From Streptomyces sp. NBC_01296 (GTDB taxonomy: Bacteria; Actinomycetota; Actinomycetes; Streptomycetales; Streptomycetaceae), in assembly GCF_035984415.1 (NCBI RefSeq), contig NZ_CP130720.1, positions 1,612,001 to 1,676,000 of the forward strand: a DNA stretch of 64,000 nt. Direction: 5' to 3'. The translations under genes and the position numbers were made by a program. The notes below the pieces were generated by a model. The model did no database searches and was not told the DNA's origin. It worked only from the letters and a program-made list of their open reading frames with translations. Of this stretch, positions 33,393 to 45,100 are shown piece after piece. The stretch's first letter is position 1, and every line of letters starts with the position of its first letter.

Positions 33393-33645
33393 ACCGGCCG
33401 CTCCTTCCCGTCCGCTGCCGCAGGGGCGGTGCATCGGCCCGTTCGCTCTCCACGCCCGGATCCGCGTCCGGGTCGTCTCCCATCCTCTCTCCACTCCCCC
33501 GTACCGGCAGCGCAGCCGCACCCCTATGGGGCCGTACGACGGAGCGGCGCCGCGCGGCGGACGTCCAGGGGTGCGGGGACGGAGCGCGCGCCCCTCGCGA
33601 TCCGGCCGGTGCGCGGGAAGATCGGGCGCGGTGTATCCAGGAGTC

Positions 33646-34767
33646 ATGGACCACCGGCCGCCGCATCCGAGCCTTCGCCACGTCGGCGAACCGCGCCTGC
33701 CCCTGCTGGCGGTTCCCTTCGCGCTGATCGCGGTCGTCACGGTGGTCGACGTCCTCGCGCCGCCGGATGTCCACCTGGGTCCCTTCCTGGTCGCGGCCCC
33801 GGCCCTCACCGCCTCCTTCGCCGGGCCGCGGATGACGGGGTTCGTCGGCGCGGTCGCCGTGCTGGCCCAGGTGACGGTGGCGTTGACGCGGACCACCGTC
33901 ACCGATCTGAACCACACCTTCCAGATCATTGCCCTGGTCCTGATCTCGATCTCCGTGACGCTTTTCGCACATCTGCGCGAGGTCCACGAGAAACAGCTGA
34001 TCCAGCTGCGCTCGGTCGCCGAGGCCGCTCAGGAGGTGGTCCTGCGGCCGCTCCGCGGCCGGATGGGCCCGCTGCGGCTGGCCTCCGTCTACCTGGCCGC
34101 GGAGGCCGAGGCCCAGATCGGCGGGGACCTGTACGCCGCCACCCGCACCCCGCACGGCACCCGGCTGATCATCGGCGACGTCCGCGGCAAGGGCCTGGAG
34201 GCGGTCGGGGACGCCGCGCTCGTGCTCGGCGCGTTCCGGGCCGCCGCCCACCAGGTGGCGGACCTGCCCACGCTGGTCGCCCACCTCGAGGCCGCCGTGG
34301 CCGCGGACCCGGAGGGCACGGGCGAAACGGCCGACGACCCCGGCGAGGCGTTCACCACGGCGGCGGTAATGGACATCCCCGACCAGGAGATGACCGTACG
34401 GCTCATCAGCTGCGGGCACCCGCCGCCGCTGCTGCTGCGCGGCGGCCGGGTCGTCCCCCTCGAGGTGGACCACCCGGCGCCGCCGCTGGGCCTGACGCAG
34501 TACGTGGACACCGGCTTCGCCCCGCAGTCCTTCCCCTTCGAGCCGGGCGACGTCATCCTCCTGTACACGGACGGCGTCATCGAGGCCCGCGACGCCGCCG
34601 GCGAGTTCTACCCCCTGCCGGAGCGCGCCGCCGACTGGCCGGGCGACGGCCCGGACGCCCTGCTGGGCCACCTGTGCGCGGACCTGCTGGCCCACTCCCC
34701 GGGCGGCAGCCTGGGCGACGACGCGGCGATGGTCGCCATCGAGCGCGTCACCGGCCGCTCCTCCTGA
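33646..34767 (+). CDS. Membrane SpoIIE-type phosphatase
   Basis: A 373-residue protein with three or four N-terminal helices (about 20-115) and a cytosolic PP2C/SpoIIE domain. The helices are in LLAVPFALIAVVTVV, GPFLVAAPALTASFAG and IIALVLISISVTLF; a short linker H-L-R-E-V-H-E-K joins them to the domain. Motifs IGGDLYAAT, IGDVRGKG, YTDGVIEARD and DDAAMV are complete, so it should be active. The membrane part is too small for a separate sensor domain and may sense envelope state. The ATG lies two bases after AGGAG, closer than usual; an in-frame GTG five codons upstream is an alternative. Confidence 0.88.
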   Translation: MDHRPPHPSLRHVGEPRLPLLAVPFALIAVVTVVDVLAPPDVHLGPFLVAAPALTASFAGPRMTGFVGAVAVLAQVTVALTRTTVTDLNHTFQIIALVLISISVTLFAHLREVHEKQLIQLRSVAEAAQEVVLRPLRGRMGPLRLASVYLAAEAEAQIGGDLYAATRTPHGTRLIIGDVRGKGLEAVGDAALVLGAFRAAAHQVADLPTLVAHLEAAVAADPEGTGETADDPGEAFTTAAVMDIPDQEMTVRLISCGHPPPLLLRGGRVVPLEVDHPAPPLGLTQYVDTGFAPQSFPFEPGDVILLYTDGVIEARDAAGEFYPLPERAADWPGDGPDALLGHLCADLLAHSPGGSLGDDAAMVAIERVTGRSS

Positions 34768-34945
34768 CCGCAGAGCCCCTCCCCGCCCGGGGCCCGGCGT
34801 CAACTCCTTCCGCGTGTCGGCCAGTTGTCCGGATTTGAGCTCGTTCGTGAGGAGCATACGGACCGACCCTTCGGGATGATTCGCCCGGAGCCCCTGTGCA
34901 ACAAGGTGATGAGGCCATCGAATTCACGGAAGGAAACGGCTCTTC

Positions 34946-36505
34946 GTGAACATGAAACGCCTCGCACCGATGCTCGCCGCCGCCGGTCTGATCGCGACCA
35001 CGATCCCCCTGCTCTCCGCGACCGGGGCCGCCGCCGCCACGGCCGCGGAGTACACCCCGCAGAAGCCCGCGTGGCAGCGCTGCAGCACCGACCAGCCGGC
35101 CGCGTACGAGTGCGCGACCATCAAGGTCCCGCTCGACTACCGGCGCCCCCGGGGCGCCACGATCGACCTCGCGATATCGCGGATGAAGAGCGAGAACCCG
35201 GCCGCGCGGCACGGGGCCATGCTGCTCAACCCGGGCGGGCCGGGCGGTTCAGGACTCGATCTGCCGCTGATGATGAACGAGCTGATGCCCAAGGACGTAC
35301 GCGACCAGTACGACCTGATCGGCTTCGACCCGCGCGGCGTCGGCGCCTCCAGCCCGATCACCTGCGGGCTGACCGACGCCGAGCAGAACATCGACCGGCC
35401 GTACAAGGCGGAGACGTATCAGGCGGACGTGACCTGGGCGCGTACGGTCGCCGAGAAGTGCCGCGAGAAGGCGGGCCCGGTGCTGCCGTTCATCACCACC
35501 CGCAACACGGCGCGCGACATGGACGCGATCCGCGCCGCGCTGGGCGAGAAGAAGATCTCGTACGTCGGGTACTCGTACGGCACGTACCTGGGCGCGGTGT
35601 ACACGCAGATGTTCCCGAACCGCAGCGACCGCTTCGTGCTCGACAGCGGCGTGGACCCGCAGCGCATCTGGCGCGGCATGATCCAGGTGTGGGCGACCGA
35701 GGCGGAGCCGGCGTTCGCGCGGTGGACGCAGTGGACGGCCGAGCGGGCGGCCGAATACCAGCTCGGCGACACCCCGGACGCGGTCTCCAAGACGTTCTGG
35801 GACCTGGTGGCCCGGGCGGACAAGCAGCCGATCGAGTTCGACGGCGTCAAGCTCACGGGCGACGACATCCGTACCGCGCGGAGCGTGTTCTTCTACCCCT
35901 CGCAGGCGGCGCCCCTCGTCAAGGCGCTCAAGGACGCGGCCGACGGAAAGCCGGTCCGGTTGACCGCGCCCCAGCTGCAGCTGCTGAAGCCCGGCGCCGA
36001 GCCGGCGTCGGACAACGGCACGGCCGTGTTCCTGGCCGTGGTGTGCGGGGACACGGAGTGGCCCCGCTACCCGGAGCAGTACGCGCGGGAGGCCGCCAAG
36101 GACAAGGCCAAGTACCCGCTGTACGGGGACTTCGCCTCCAACATCAAGCCCTGCTCCGACTGGCGGCGGCCGATCGAGCCCGCGACGCCGATGAAGACGA
36201 AGACCGACGTGCTGACCGTGCAGAACGAGTGGGACTCCCAGACCCCGCTGGTCAGCGGCCAGGGCCTGCACAAGGCGCTCAAGGGTTCGCGGATGGTGCT
36301 CGCGCTGGGCGGTGAGGGCCACGGCGTGTACCTCGCCGACCCGAACTCCTGCGCCAACGCCACCGTCAACTCCTACCTGGCGACGGGCAAGCTGCCCGAC
36401 CAGGACGTGACGTGCCGGACGACGCCGGGCTCGCAGGAGCGCCGCTCGGAGATCGCCCCGCAGTCGCCGCAGCGCTTCCCGGTCCTCACCGGCCGGAGGT
36501 TCTGA
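34946..36505 (+). CDS. Secreted tripeptidyl-aminopeptidase-like alpha/beta hydrolase
   Basis: A 519-residue exported serine hydrolase of the Streptomyces Tap/SlpD/SlpE type, which removes N-terminal peptides from extracellular proteins. The signal peptide runs MNMKRLAPMLAAAGLIATT to about Ala31. The catalytic fold shows LLNPGGPGGSG (oxyanion region), FDPRGVGASS and the nucleophile elbow GYSYGT. A TAP-like C-terminal domain holds VLTVQNEWDSQTP (acid) and LGGEGHGVY (His). Cys pairs are probably disulfides. The start is GTG after AAGGA; the ATG two codons later is possible. A single-gene unit, convergent with the SRPBCC gene. Confidence 0.9.
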   Translation: MNMKRLAPMLAAAGLIATTIPLLSATGAAAATAAEYTPQKPAWQRCSTDQPAAYECATIKVPLDYRRPRGATIDLAISRMKSENPAARHGAMLLNPGGPGGSGLDLPLMMNELMPKDVRDQYDLIGFDPRGVGASSPITCGLTDAEQNIDRPYKAETYQADVTWARTVAEKCREKAGPVLPFITTRNTARDMDAIRAALGEKKISYVGYSYGTYLGAVYTQMFPNRSDRFVLDSGVDPQRIWRGMIQVWATEAEPAFARWTQWTAERAAEYQLGDTPDAVSKTFWDLVARADKQPIEFDGVKLTGDDIRTARSVFFYPSQAAPLVKALKDAADGKPVRLTAPQLQLLKPGAEPASDNGTAVFLAVVCGDTEWPRYPEQYAREAAKDKAKYPLYGDFASNIKPCSDWRRPIEPATPMKTKTDVLTVQNEWDSQTPLVSGQGLHKALKGSRMVLALGGEGHGVYLADPNSCANATVNSYLATGKLPDQDVTCRTTPGSQERRSEIAPQSPQRFPVLTGRRF

Positions 36506-36526
36506 CCCCAAGGCTCCGGCCGCCGC

Positions 36527-36970
36527 TCAGGACGCCTCCACGGCGGCCTTGATCCGGCGGCCGAAGTCGGGGGCGTCCTTGCGTGCCGCGCTCAGCGCGA
36601 GGCCCACCAGCAGTTTCCCGAATCCGTGCCCTTCGAGGGTGTTGAAGATGCGGACCCGGGTGCGGTCGCCGGGCAGGGCTTCGAAGTCGTATCCGCCCTG
36701 CGCCGTGACCAGGTTCTTGCTCTGCTCCGTCCAGCGGACGGAGCGCTGCGGCTCGAAGCCGGTGATGCGGAATTCACGGCCGGTCTTCATCCCGGCGTCC
36801 TTCACCGTGCTGCGGAAGACCGTGCCCACGCCGGTCGGGCCGTCCGGAGTACGGGTGATCTCCTGGACCCGCGGGCTGAACTTCGGGTCGTTGCGGCCGT
36901 CGGCCAGGTACGCGAACACCTCCCCGACGGGCCGGTCGATCTCGACGGTCGCCTCGAACTGTCCGGACAT
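36527..36970 (-). CDS. SRPBCC-family (polyketide cyclase/START-like) protein
   Basis: A 147-residue SRPBCC protein, a small helix-grip fold with a hydrophobic cavity. It opens with the typical SGQFEATVEIDRPVGEVFAYLAD and ends in a long C-terminal helix (LGLALSAARKDAPDFGRRIKAAVE). Related proteins bind lipids, polyketides or other hydrophobic ligands, or act as small cyclases; nothing here fixes which. The start is well supported by GGAGGAG. It is 21 bp from the convergent hydrolase gene, and the MFS transporter gene ends at 37098 on the same strand, so it may be co-transcribed with the transporter and thioesterase. Confidence 0.82.
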   Translation of the reverse strand: MSGQFEATVEIDRPVGEVFAYLADGRNDPKFSPRVQEITRTPDGPTGVGTVFRSTVKDAGMKTGREFRITGFEPQRSVRWTEQSKNLVTAQGGYDFEALPGDRTRVRIFNTLEGHGFGKLLVGLALSAARKDAPDFGRRIKAAVEAS

Positions 36971-37097
36971 CACTGCTCCTCCGTACGCTTCCCCGCGATC
37001 CACGATCGCAGACGCGCACCCTGTGCGCGCGCCGCGCGGTCCCGGCGCCGCGCGGCCGCCGCCCGGCTGTGGGACGGGGCGGATCAGCTCACCGGCG

Positions 37098-38411
37098 TCA
37101 CGGCCGCCGCTGCCGCCGCGGGCCGCCGACCGGCGGCCGGGCCGCGGATCCGGCGACCGCGTCCCCGCCCGGGGCACCCGCGATCCGGCTGCCGCGCAGC
37201 GGGGTCAGCAGCCCCGCGCCCAGGATCAGCAGGCAGAAGACCCCGGCGGCCACGCTGACCGCCGGGACCCCGTGCCGGGCGGCCAGCACCGTGAGGGCGG
37301 CCGCGCCCACCGGGCCCGAGGCGTTGTGCACGGTCCAGAAGGCGGAGGTGACGCGGCCGAGCAGCGGGTCCGGGGTCACCTCCTGGCGCAGGGTCATGGA
37401 GCAGACCCCGCCGAGGGTCATCCCGAACATGAACACGGCGGCCAGTACGGCGATCACCGGCAGGCTGCGGCTGACGCCGGTCCCCGCCACCGCCACGCCG
37501 ATCATGGCGACCGAGCCCAGCCAGCAGGCCCCGAACCCGAAGGTCCGGCGCAGCGGCCCGGCGGCGAAGGCCGCGCCGACGACGCCCAGCCCGCTCACGG
37601 CGATGACGAAGCCGACGGTGGTCTCACTGCGACCGAGCTCCTCCTGGATCCGGTAGACCAGCAGGTCGGTGGCGCCCATGGTGACGAAGGTCAGCAGCGT
37701 GAGCAGCACGGTCAGCGGGCGCAGCACCGGGTGGGCCCACAGGAAGCGGAAGCCCACCACGAACATCTCCCGCAGCTTCCCGGACTCGGCGGCACGCGGC
37801 TTCGAGCCGCGCGACTCCTCGGCTCCGTCCCGCCCGAAGGCCACCCACCGCAGGCTCACGGCCGAGACCAGGAAGGTCGCGCCGTCCACCCCCAGGGCCC
37901 AGTCCGCGCCCACCCCGCCGGCGATGAGCCCCGCGGCGGCCGGCCCGCACAGGGTCCCGACGGCGAAGGTTCCCATCAGCCGCCCGTTGGCGGCGGTCAG
38001 GTCCTCGCCGCGCACCAGGTTTGGCACCGCCGTCACGTACGCCACGTCGAACAGCGTCTTCAGGGCGGTGACCAGCGCCGTCACTACGTACAGCACCCAG
38101 ATCCGCGGTCCGGCCAGCCAGATGAGCGGCACCGCGCCCAGCAGCAGCGCCCGGACGAGATCGCAGGTGATCATCAGGCGGCGCCGGTCCGTCCGGTCCA
38201 CCACGTGTCCGGCGAACATCCCGGTCGCAATGCCGGTGACCCCCGTCACGACCGTGATCAGGCCCATCTGGACGACGTCCCCGGTGGCGTCGAGGACCAG
38301 CAGGGGCAGCGCGAGCAGCGAGATCGATCCGCCGAGGACGGACAGCGCCTGACCGAGCCAGAAGACGTTGAAGTCCCGGTTCCGCCAGAGCGGGGGGTGC
38401 TGGTCCGACAC
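37098..38411 (-). CDS. MFS transporter
   Basis: A 437-residue major-facilitator protein with about twelve helices. It begins LWRNRDFNVFWLGQALSVLGGS, the usual opening of the MFS_3/enterobactin-exporter-like group (PPLxRNRDFxxLWxGQ), and has the loop-2 motif GHVVDRTDRRRLM. This group exports small hydrophobic molecules or drugs. The GTG start lies 5 bp after the thioesterase stop, so the two genes are co-transcribed. Substrate cannot be inferred. The C-terminal ~20 residues are Gly/Arg-rich and probably unstructured. Confidence 0.88.
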   Translation of the reverse strand: MSDQHPPLWRNRDFNVFWLGQALSVLGGSISLLALPLLVLDATGDVVQMGLITVVTGVTGIATGMFAGHVVDRTDRRRLMITCDLVRALLLGAVPLIWLAGPRIWVLYVVTALVTALKTLFDVAYVTAVPNLVRGEDLTAANGRLMGTFAVGTLCGPAAAGLIAGGVGADWALGVDGATFLVSAVSLRWVAFGRDGAEESRGSKPRAAESGKLREMFVVGFRFLWAHPVLRPLTVLLTLLTFVTMGATDLLVYRIQEELGRSETTVGFVIAVSGLGVVGAAFAAGPLRRTFGFGACWLGSVAMIGVAVAGTGVSRSLPVIAVLAAVFMFGMTLGGVCSMTLRQEVTPDPLLGRVTSAFWTVHNASGPVGAAALTVLAARHGVPAVSVAAGVFCLLILGAGLLTPLRGSRIAGAPGGDAVAGSAARPPVGGPRRQRRP

Positions 38412-38416
38412 CGGTA

Positions 38417-38830
38417 CTAGCCCAGCAGGGCGTAGACGGTCGACGCCGTGGCGGCCGGTTCCGGCGCCCCTTCGGGGGTCATGGTGATGTCGGCGAACGC
38501 CATCCGCTTGCCGAGCTTGGTCACCCGCACCTCGATCAGCACGTCCGTACCGAGCACCGGCCGCTGGAAGCTGGTCGACTGCTGGACGGTGGTCATCGGC
38601 CCGTACGCCCCGCGCGCGGCGGAGATCGCGATGACGGTGGCGGTGTCGGCGGCGGCCATCAGGGCCTGCCCGGACAGGCCCCCGCCGTCCCGGGCCAGCG
38701 CCTCGGACCAGGGCAGCCGCAGTACGGCGTGCCGCTCGTCCGCCTCCTGGACGCTGAGCCCGAGGGCGAGCACCCAGGGGGCGAAGTTGTCGGCGAGGAT
38801 CTTGTCTGCGTCTGCGGGTGTCAGGGTCAC
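38417..38830 (-). CDS. PaaI-type hotdog-fold thioesterase
   Basis: A 137-residue hotdog-fold protein starting MTLTPADADKILADNFAPW and containing GGLSGQALMAAADTATVIAISA, the central hotdog helix with the acid/Ser pattern of PaaI-like acyl-CoA thioesterases. It probably hydrolyses a small acyl-CoA or aryl-CoA. The GTG at 38830 matches the normal family N-terminus; a GTG eleven codons upstream lacks a ribosome site too, and no good Shine-Dalgarno is visible for either. First gene ahead of the MFS transporter. Confidence 0.82.
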   Translation of the reverse strand: MTLTPADADKILADNFAPWVLALGLSVQEADERHAVLRLPWSEALARDGGGLSGQALMAAADTATVIAISAARGAYGPMTTVQQSTSFQRPVLGTDVLIEVRVTKLGKRMAFADITMTPEGAPEPAATASTVYALLG

Positions 38831-38895
38831 CCGGAGATTGTGGCGGCCCGGTCCGGGCCGCACAACAGCATTGATCCGTCAGGGCAGTACGCGCT

Positions 38896-38916
38896 CCGGC
38901 CGACCCGGCGGGCCGG
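38896..38916. terminator. Hairpin after the dienoyl-CoA reductase gene
   Basis: CCGGCC and GGCCGG form a 6-bp stem around a 9-nt loop, just after the reductase stop on the minus strand and before the thioesterase gene. A weak terminator candidate. Confidence 0.35.
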
Positions 38917-38932
38917 CATCAGAGCGAGGGGC

Positions 38933-41032
<2,100 letters not shown>

Positions 41033-41046
41033 CCAAGTGGCGGAGT

Positions 41047-41250
41047 TCACGCCTGCGCCTGCAGGGCCGAGACCTTCCGTACGAGGACGACGGCGAAGCC
41101 GGCCGCCACGACGAAGAGCAGGTCGCAGGCCATGGCGACCGGCGTGGCCTCGCGCAGCCCGGCCTGCGTATCGGCGGCGGCGCCCATCCGGCTGGAGACC
41201 AGCGAGGCGAGCATCGCCACGCCGAAGGCGACGGACCAGGCGGTGACCGG
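41047..41250 (-). pseudogene. C-terminal remnant of a membrane transporter
   Basis: About 67 residues ending in a normal stop look like the last two helices of an MFS-type transporter: VTAWSVAFGVAMLASLVSS and a second helix MACDLLFVVAAGFAVVLV followed by RKVSA. Upstream the frame loses any membrane character and runs under the divergent hydrolase gene. This suggests a truncated transporter left next to the MarR-like site; intact MarR/transporter pairs are common. The evidence is hydropathy only. Confidence 0.42.
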
Positions 41251-41386
41251 GGCCGCGGAAACGGGCGCGGCGGAGCGGAACTGCCTCGACGCACTGGCCG
41301 CCGACGCGGGCGGGCAGCCAGGACCCTGCGTCACCGGCACAGCCCCGTCCATGCCGTCCCGTGCGCCGCCACGTACGCTCGCCCGG

Positions 41387-42100
41387 GTGGCAGAACACCT
41401 CACCTTGACCGTGAACGGGATCCGGCTGGCGTACCAGGCGGCGGGCGCCGGGGGCGACGACCCGCCGGTGGTGCTGCTGCACGCGCTGGGCGAGCGCGCC
41501 GAGGACTGGGCCCTCGTACGGGACGCACTCGCGCGGGACCGGCGCGTGTACGCCCTCGACCTGCGCGGGCACGGCCTGAGCGGGCGGCCGGCACGGTACT
41601 CGGTGGAGCTGATGCGGGACGACGTCCTGGGCTTCCTCGACGCCCTGGGGCTGGACCGGATCGACCTGGTCGGGCATTCGCTGGGCGGCGTGGTCGCGTA
41701 CCTGGTCGCGGCGGAGCAGCCGCACCGGATCGGCCGGCTCGTCCTGGAGGACGCCCCCGCGCCGCTCCCCCGCGCGTCCGCCGCCCCCGTGCGGCCCGAG
41801 GGGGAGCTGGACTTCGACTGGGCGATGGTGCTCGCCGTCAGGCCGGAGCTCGACCGGCCCGATCCCGCGTGGCTGACCGCCCTGGAGCGGATCACCGCCC
41901 CCACCCTCGTCGTCCACGGCGGCCCCACGAGCCACCTCGCGGCCGCCTCCTTCGACGAGATCACCGCCCGCATCCCCGACGCCCGCCTGATCACCCTCCC
42001 GTACGGGCACCTGATCCACGCGGCGGCGCCCGAGGAGTTCACGCGGACGGTGACGGACTTCCTCGCAAAGGACGCGGCCGCGGAACCCGGGCCCGTGTAG
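41387..42100 (+). CDS. Alpha/beta hydrolase
   Basis: A 237-residue cytosolic hydrolase of the alpha/beta-fold esterase/haloperoxidase-like group. The strand-turn motif VVLLHALGE gives the oxyanion region, LDLRGHGLSG follows, and the nucleophile elbow is GHSLGG. TLVVHGG precedes the acid and PYGHLIHAAAPEEF carries the His. The helical cap is short. The GTG start begins VAEHLTLTVNGIRLAY, the normal N-terminus of this family; earlier in-frame starts would add low-complexity sequence. It is monocistronic and convergent with the alpha-mannosidase. Substrate unknown; an ester or lactone is likely. Confidence 0.85.
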   Translation: MAEHLTLTVNGIRLAYQAAGAGGDDPPVVLLHALGERAEDWALVRDALARDRRVYALDLRGHGLSGRPARYSVELMRDDVLGFLDALGLDRIDLVGHSLGGVVAYLVAAEQPHRIGRLVLEDAPAPLPRASAAPVRPEGELDFDWAMVLAVRPELDRPDPAWLTALERITAPTLVVHGGPTSHLAAASFDEITARIPDARLITLPYGHLIHAAAPEEFTRTVTDFLAKDAAAEPGPV

Positions 42101-42117
42101 GGCGGGTTCCCCCGCCC
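42100..42117. terminator. Bidirectional hairpin between convergent genes
   Basis: GGGCGGG and CCCGCCC form a perfect 7-bp stem with loop TTCC, overlapping the last base of the hydrolase stop and 7 bp from the alpha-mannosidase stop. It can terminate both genes. Confidence 0.6.
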
Positions 42118-42124
42118 CGGCCGG

Positions 42125-45100
42125 TCAGGCGCGGTGGAGGCGGACCGTGACGATCTGGAAGGGGCGCAGGGTGAGCGCGACCGCGCCGTCCGCCGCGGGA
42201 GCAGCGACTGCCGGACCCGGCAGCGGCCGTTCCAGGAGGTCGGTTTCGAACGCCTCCGCGATCCGGAAATCCGCCTTCAGGGACGCCGTCGCGCGGCCTC
42301 CGCGGGATTCGTAGAGGCGGACGATCACGTCGCCGCTGCGGTCCTCGGCCAGTTTGACCGCCTCGACCACCACCGCGTCGTTGTCCACGGCCAGCAGCGG
42401 GGCCACCGGGGCCGCCCCGTGGACCACCCGCTCCGGGAGGTTCAGCGCGTGGCCCTCGCGCACCGCGTCCCCGATCCCCGCGCCCGGTGCGAGGGAGACC
42501 CGCAGGGTGTGGGAGCCCTGGTCGGTCTCCGGGTCGGGGTAGCGCGGGGCCCGCAGGAGGGAGAGTCGGACCGTGGTGGTCTGGCCCCCGTCCGGCCGCA
42601 CGTCGCGGGTCACGTCGTGGCCGTACGTGGAGTCGTTGAGGATCGCCGTCCCCCATCCCGGCTCCTCCACGTGGATCCACCGGTGCGCGCAGATCTCGAA
42701 CTTGGCGGCCTCCCACGAGGTGTTGGTGTGGGTCGCCCGGTACACGTGCCCGAACTGGGTCTCCGAGGCGGACCGTTCGGCCTTCACGTCGAGCGGGAAG
42801 GCGGCCTTCAGGAACTTCTCCGTCTCGTGCCACTCCACCTCCGTGACCAGGTCCACCGTCTTGGCCCCGGCCCGCAGGGTGATCGACTGGACCGCCGTCG
42901 AGCGGCCGAAGGAGCGGGCGACGCGGACGGTCACCGCGTCCGGGCCGGCCTCGGCCACCTCCAGCGCGTCCAGCTCGACCAGGTCGGTCACGCTGTTGCG
43001 GTAGAACGCGTCGATGTCCCACGCGTCCCACATGTTCGGGAAGTCGGGGTGGATCTGGAGCAGGTTCCCGGCCCGCCCCGGGGCCAGCGCCTCCCGGCGC
43101 GCCTCCAGGTCGTACGCCGACACGATCAGCCCGCGGCCGTCGATCTCCACCAGCAGCCGCCCGTTGGCGAGGACGTGCCCCCCGCCGTGCCGCTCCTCGA
43201 CGGTGACGGGCTGCGCCGCCCCCTGCGGCAGGCCCGCGCCGCCCGCCGGGACACCGCGCCGGGCGTGCGGCGCGCAGTTGAAGACGAGCTCCGCCGTGCC
43301 CTTCCCCGCCAGGGCCAGCTGCGCCGCCAGGGTGATCCCGCGCAGCTCCTCGCGTGCGGCCGCGTACGTCGCGCGCGCCTCCCGGTGCACCCAGGCGATG
43401 GACGATCCGGGCAGGATGTCGTGGAACTGGTGCAGCAGCACGGTCTTCCAGATCCGCTCCAGGTCCTCGTACGGGTACCCGTACCCCGGCACCCGGACCG
43501 CGGCGCTCGCCGCCCACAACTCGGCCTCGCGCAGCAGCGATTCGCTGTGCCGGTTGCCCTGCTTGGTCTTGGCCTGCGAGGTGTAGGTGCCGCGGTGCAG
43601 CTCCAGGTACAGCTCGCCGGCCCAGACGGGCGCGTCCGCGTACTCGGCGTGCGCCTTCTCGAAGAAGGCGTCGGGCCGCTCGACCTCCACGCGCGGGGAC
43701 CCTTCGAGGTCCCGCTGCCGCCGGGCCCGGGCCAGGTGTTCGCGGGTGGGGCCGCCGCCGCCGTCGCCCCAGCCGAAGGGGGCCAGAGAGCGTGAACCCC
43801 AGCCCTTTTCCTGGTAGTTGCGGGCCGCGTGGGCGAGCTGGGCGCCGCCGAGGTCGCTGTTGTAGGTGTCGACGGGCGGGAAGTGGGTGAAGACGCGGGT
43901 GCCGTCGATGCCCTCCCACCAGAAGGTGTGGTGCGGGAACTTGTTCACCTGCGACCAGGAGATCTTCTGCGTCAGGAACCACTTCGAACCGGAGAGCTTG
44001 ACGATCTGCGGCATCGCGGCGGTGTACCCGAAGGAGTCGGGCAGCCAGACGTTGCGGGTCTCGATGCCGAACTCGTCCAGGAAGAACTTCTTCCCGTACA
44101 GGAACTGGCGGGCCATGGCCTCGCCGCCGACCATGTTGGTGTCGGACTCCACCCACATGCCGCCGACGGGTACGAACTGCCCGTCCGCGATCTTCTTCTT
44201 GATCCGCTCGAAGAGCTCGGGCCGGTGGGTCTTGATCCAGTCGAGCTGCTGCGCCTGCGACATGGCGAAGACGAACTCGGGGTGCGCGTCCATCAGGTTG
44301 ACCATGTTGGACGCGGTCCGGGAGACCTTGCGGACCGTCTCGCGCAGCGGCCACAGCCAGGCGGAGTCGATGTGGGCGTGGCCGACCGCGCTGATCCGGT
44401 GCGCGGAGGCGTTGGCGGGAGCGGCGAGCACCCCGGCGAGCCGCGCGCGGGCGGCGGCCGCCGTCCCGGGGACGTCGCCCGGGTCCACCGCGTCGAGGGC
44501 GGCGTCGAGGGCGCGCAGGATCTCGTACCGGCGGGCGTCGGCCTCGCCGAGCTGCAGCATGAGGTCGTGGAGGACCTCCAGGTCCTGGACGAGTTCCCAG
44601 ACCTCGGTCTCGAAGACGGCGAGGTCCATCCGGGCGAGCCGGTACAGGGTCTGGTTGCCGCTGGTCTGCCGGTCGCCCTCGTACGTCACGCAGTGGTCGA
44701 CCAGGACCGGGTTGGAGGCCGCCTCGACGTACCACTCGACCTGCTCGCCGCCGGCCGCCGAGTCGGTGACGCGCACCCAGTCGTTGTACGGGTTGAGGGC
44801 CTTGACCTCGCTTCCGTCGGCCCGGTGGACGAGTCCCTCGCACTGGAAGCCGGGCATCATCCGGTCGAAGCCGAGGTCGAGGACGGCCTCGACCGTACGG
44901 CCCGCCCAGTCGGCCGGGACGGTGCCGGTGACCTTGAACCAGGTGGTGCCCCAGGCCGGGCCCCACGTCTCGCCGATCGCGCAGGGCCCGTACGGGGCCG
45001 CCAGACCCTCGGCGACCGGCACGGGTTCGCCCGGGGCCTCCCAGCGCCCGATCTCCAGCGGGACCGGCCGCGAGTGGACGGCGGGCTTGATGCGCTCCTT

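Noticed and set aside
27156..34838. Very long open frames across this interval, including a >2500-codon one on plus and a ~1500-codon one on minus
   Set aside because: They run opposite or out of frame to well-supported genes, are rich in Arg/Pro/Gly and follow from high GC with few stop codons.
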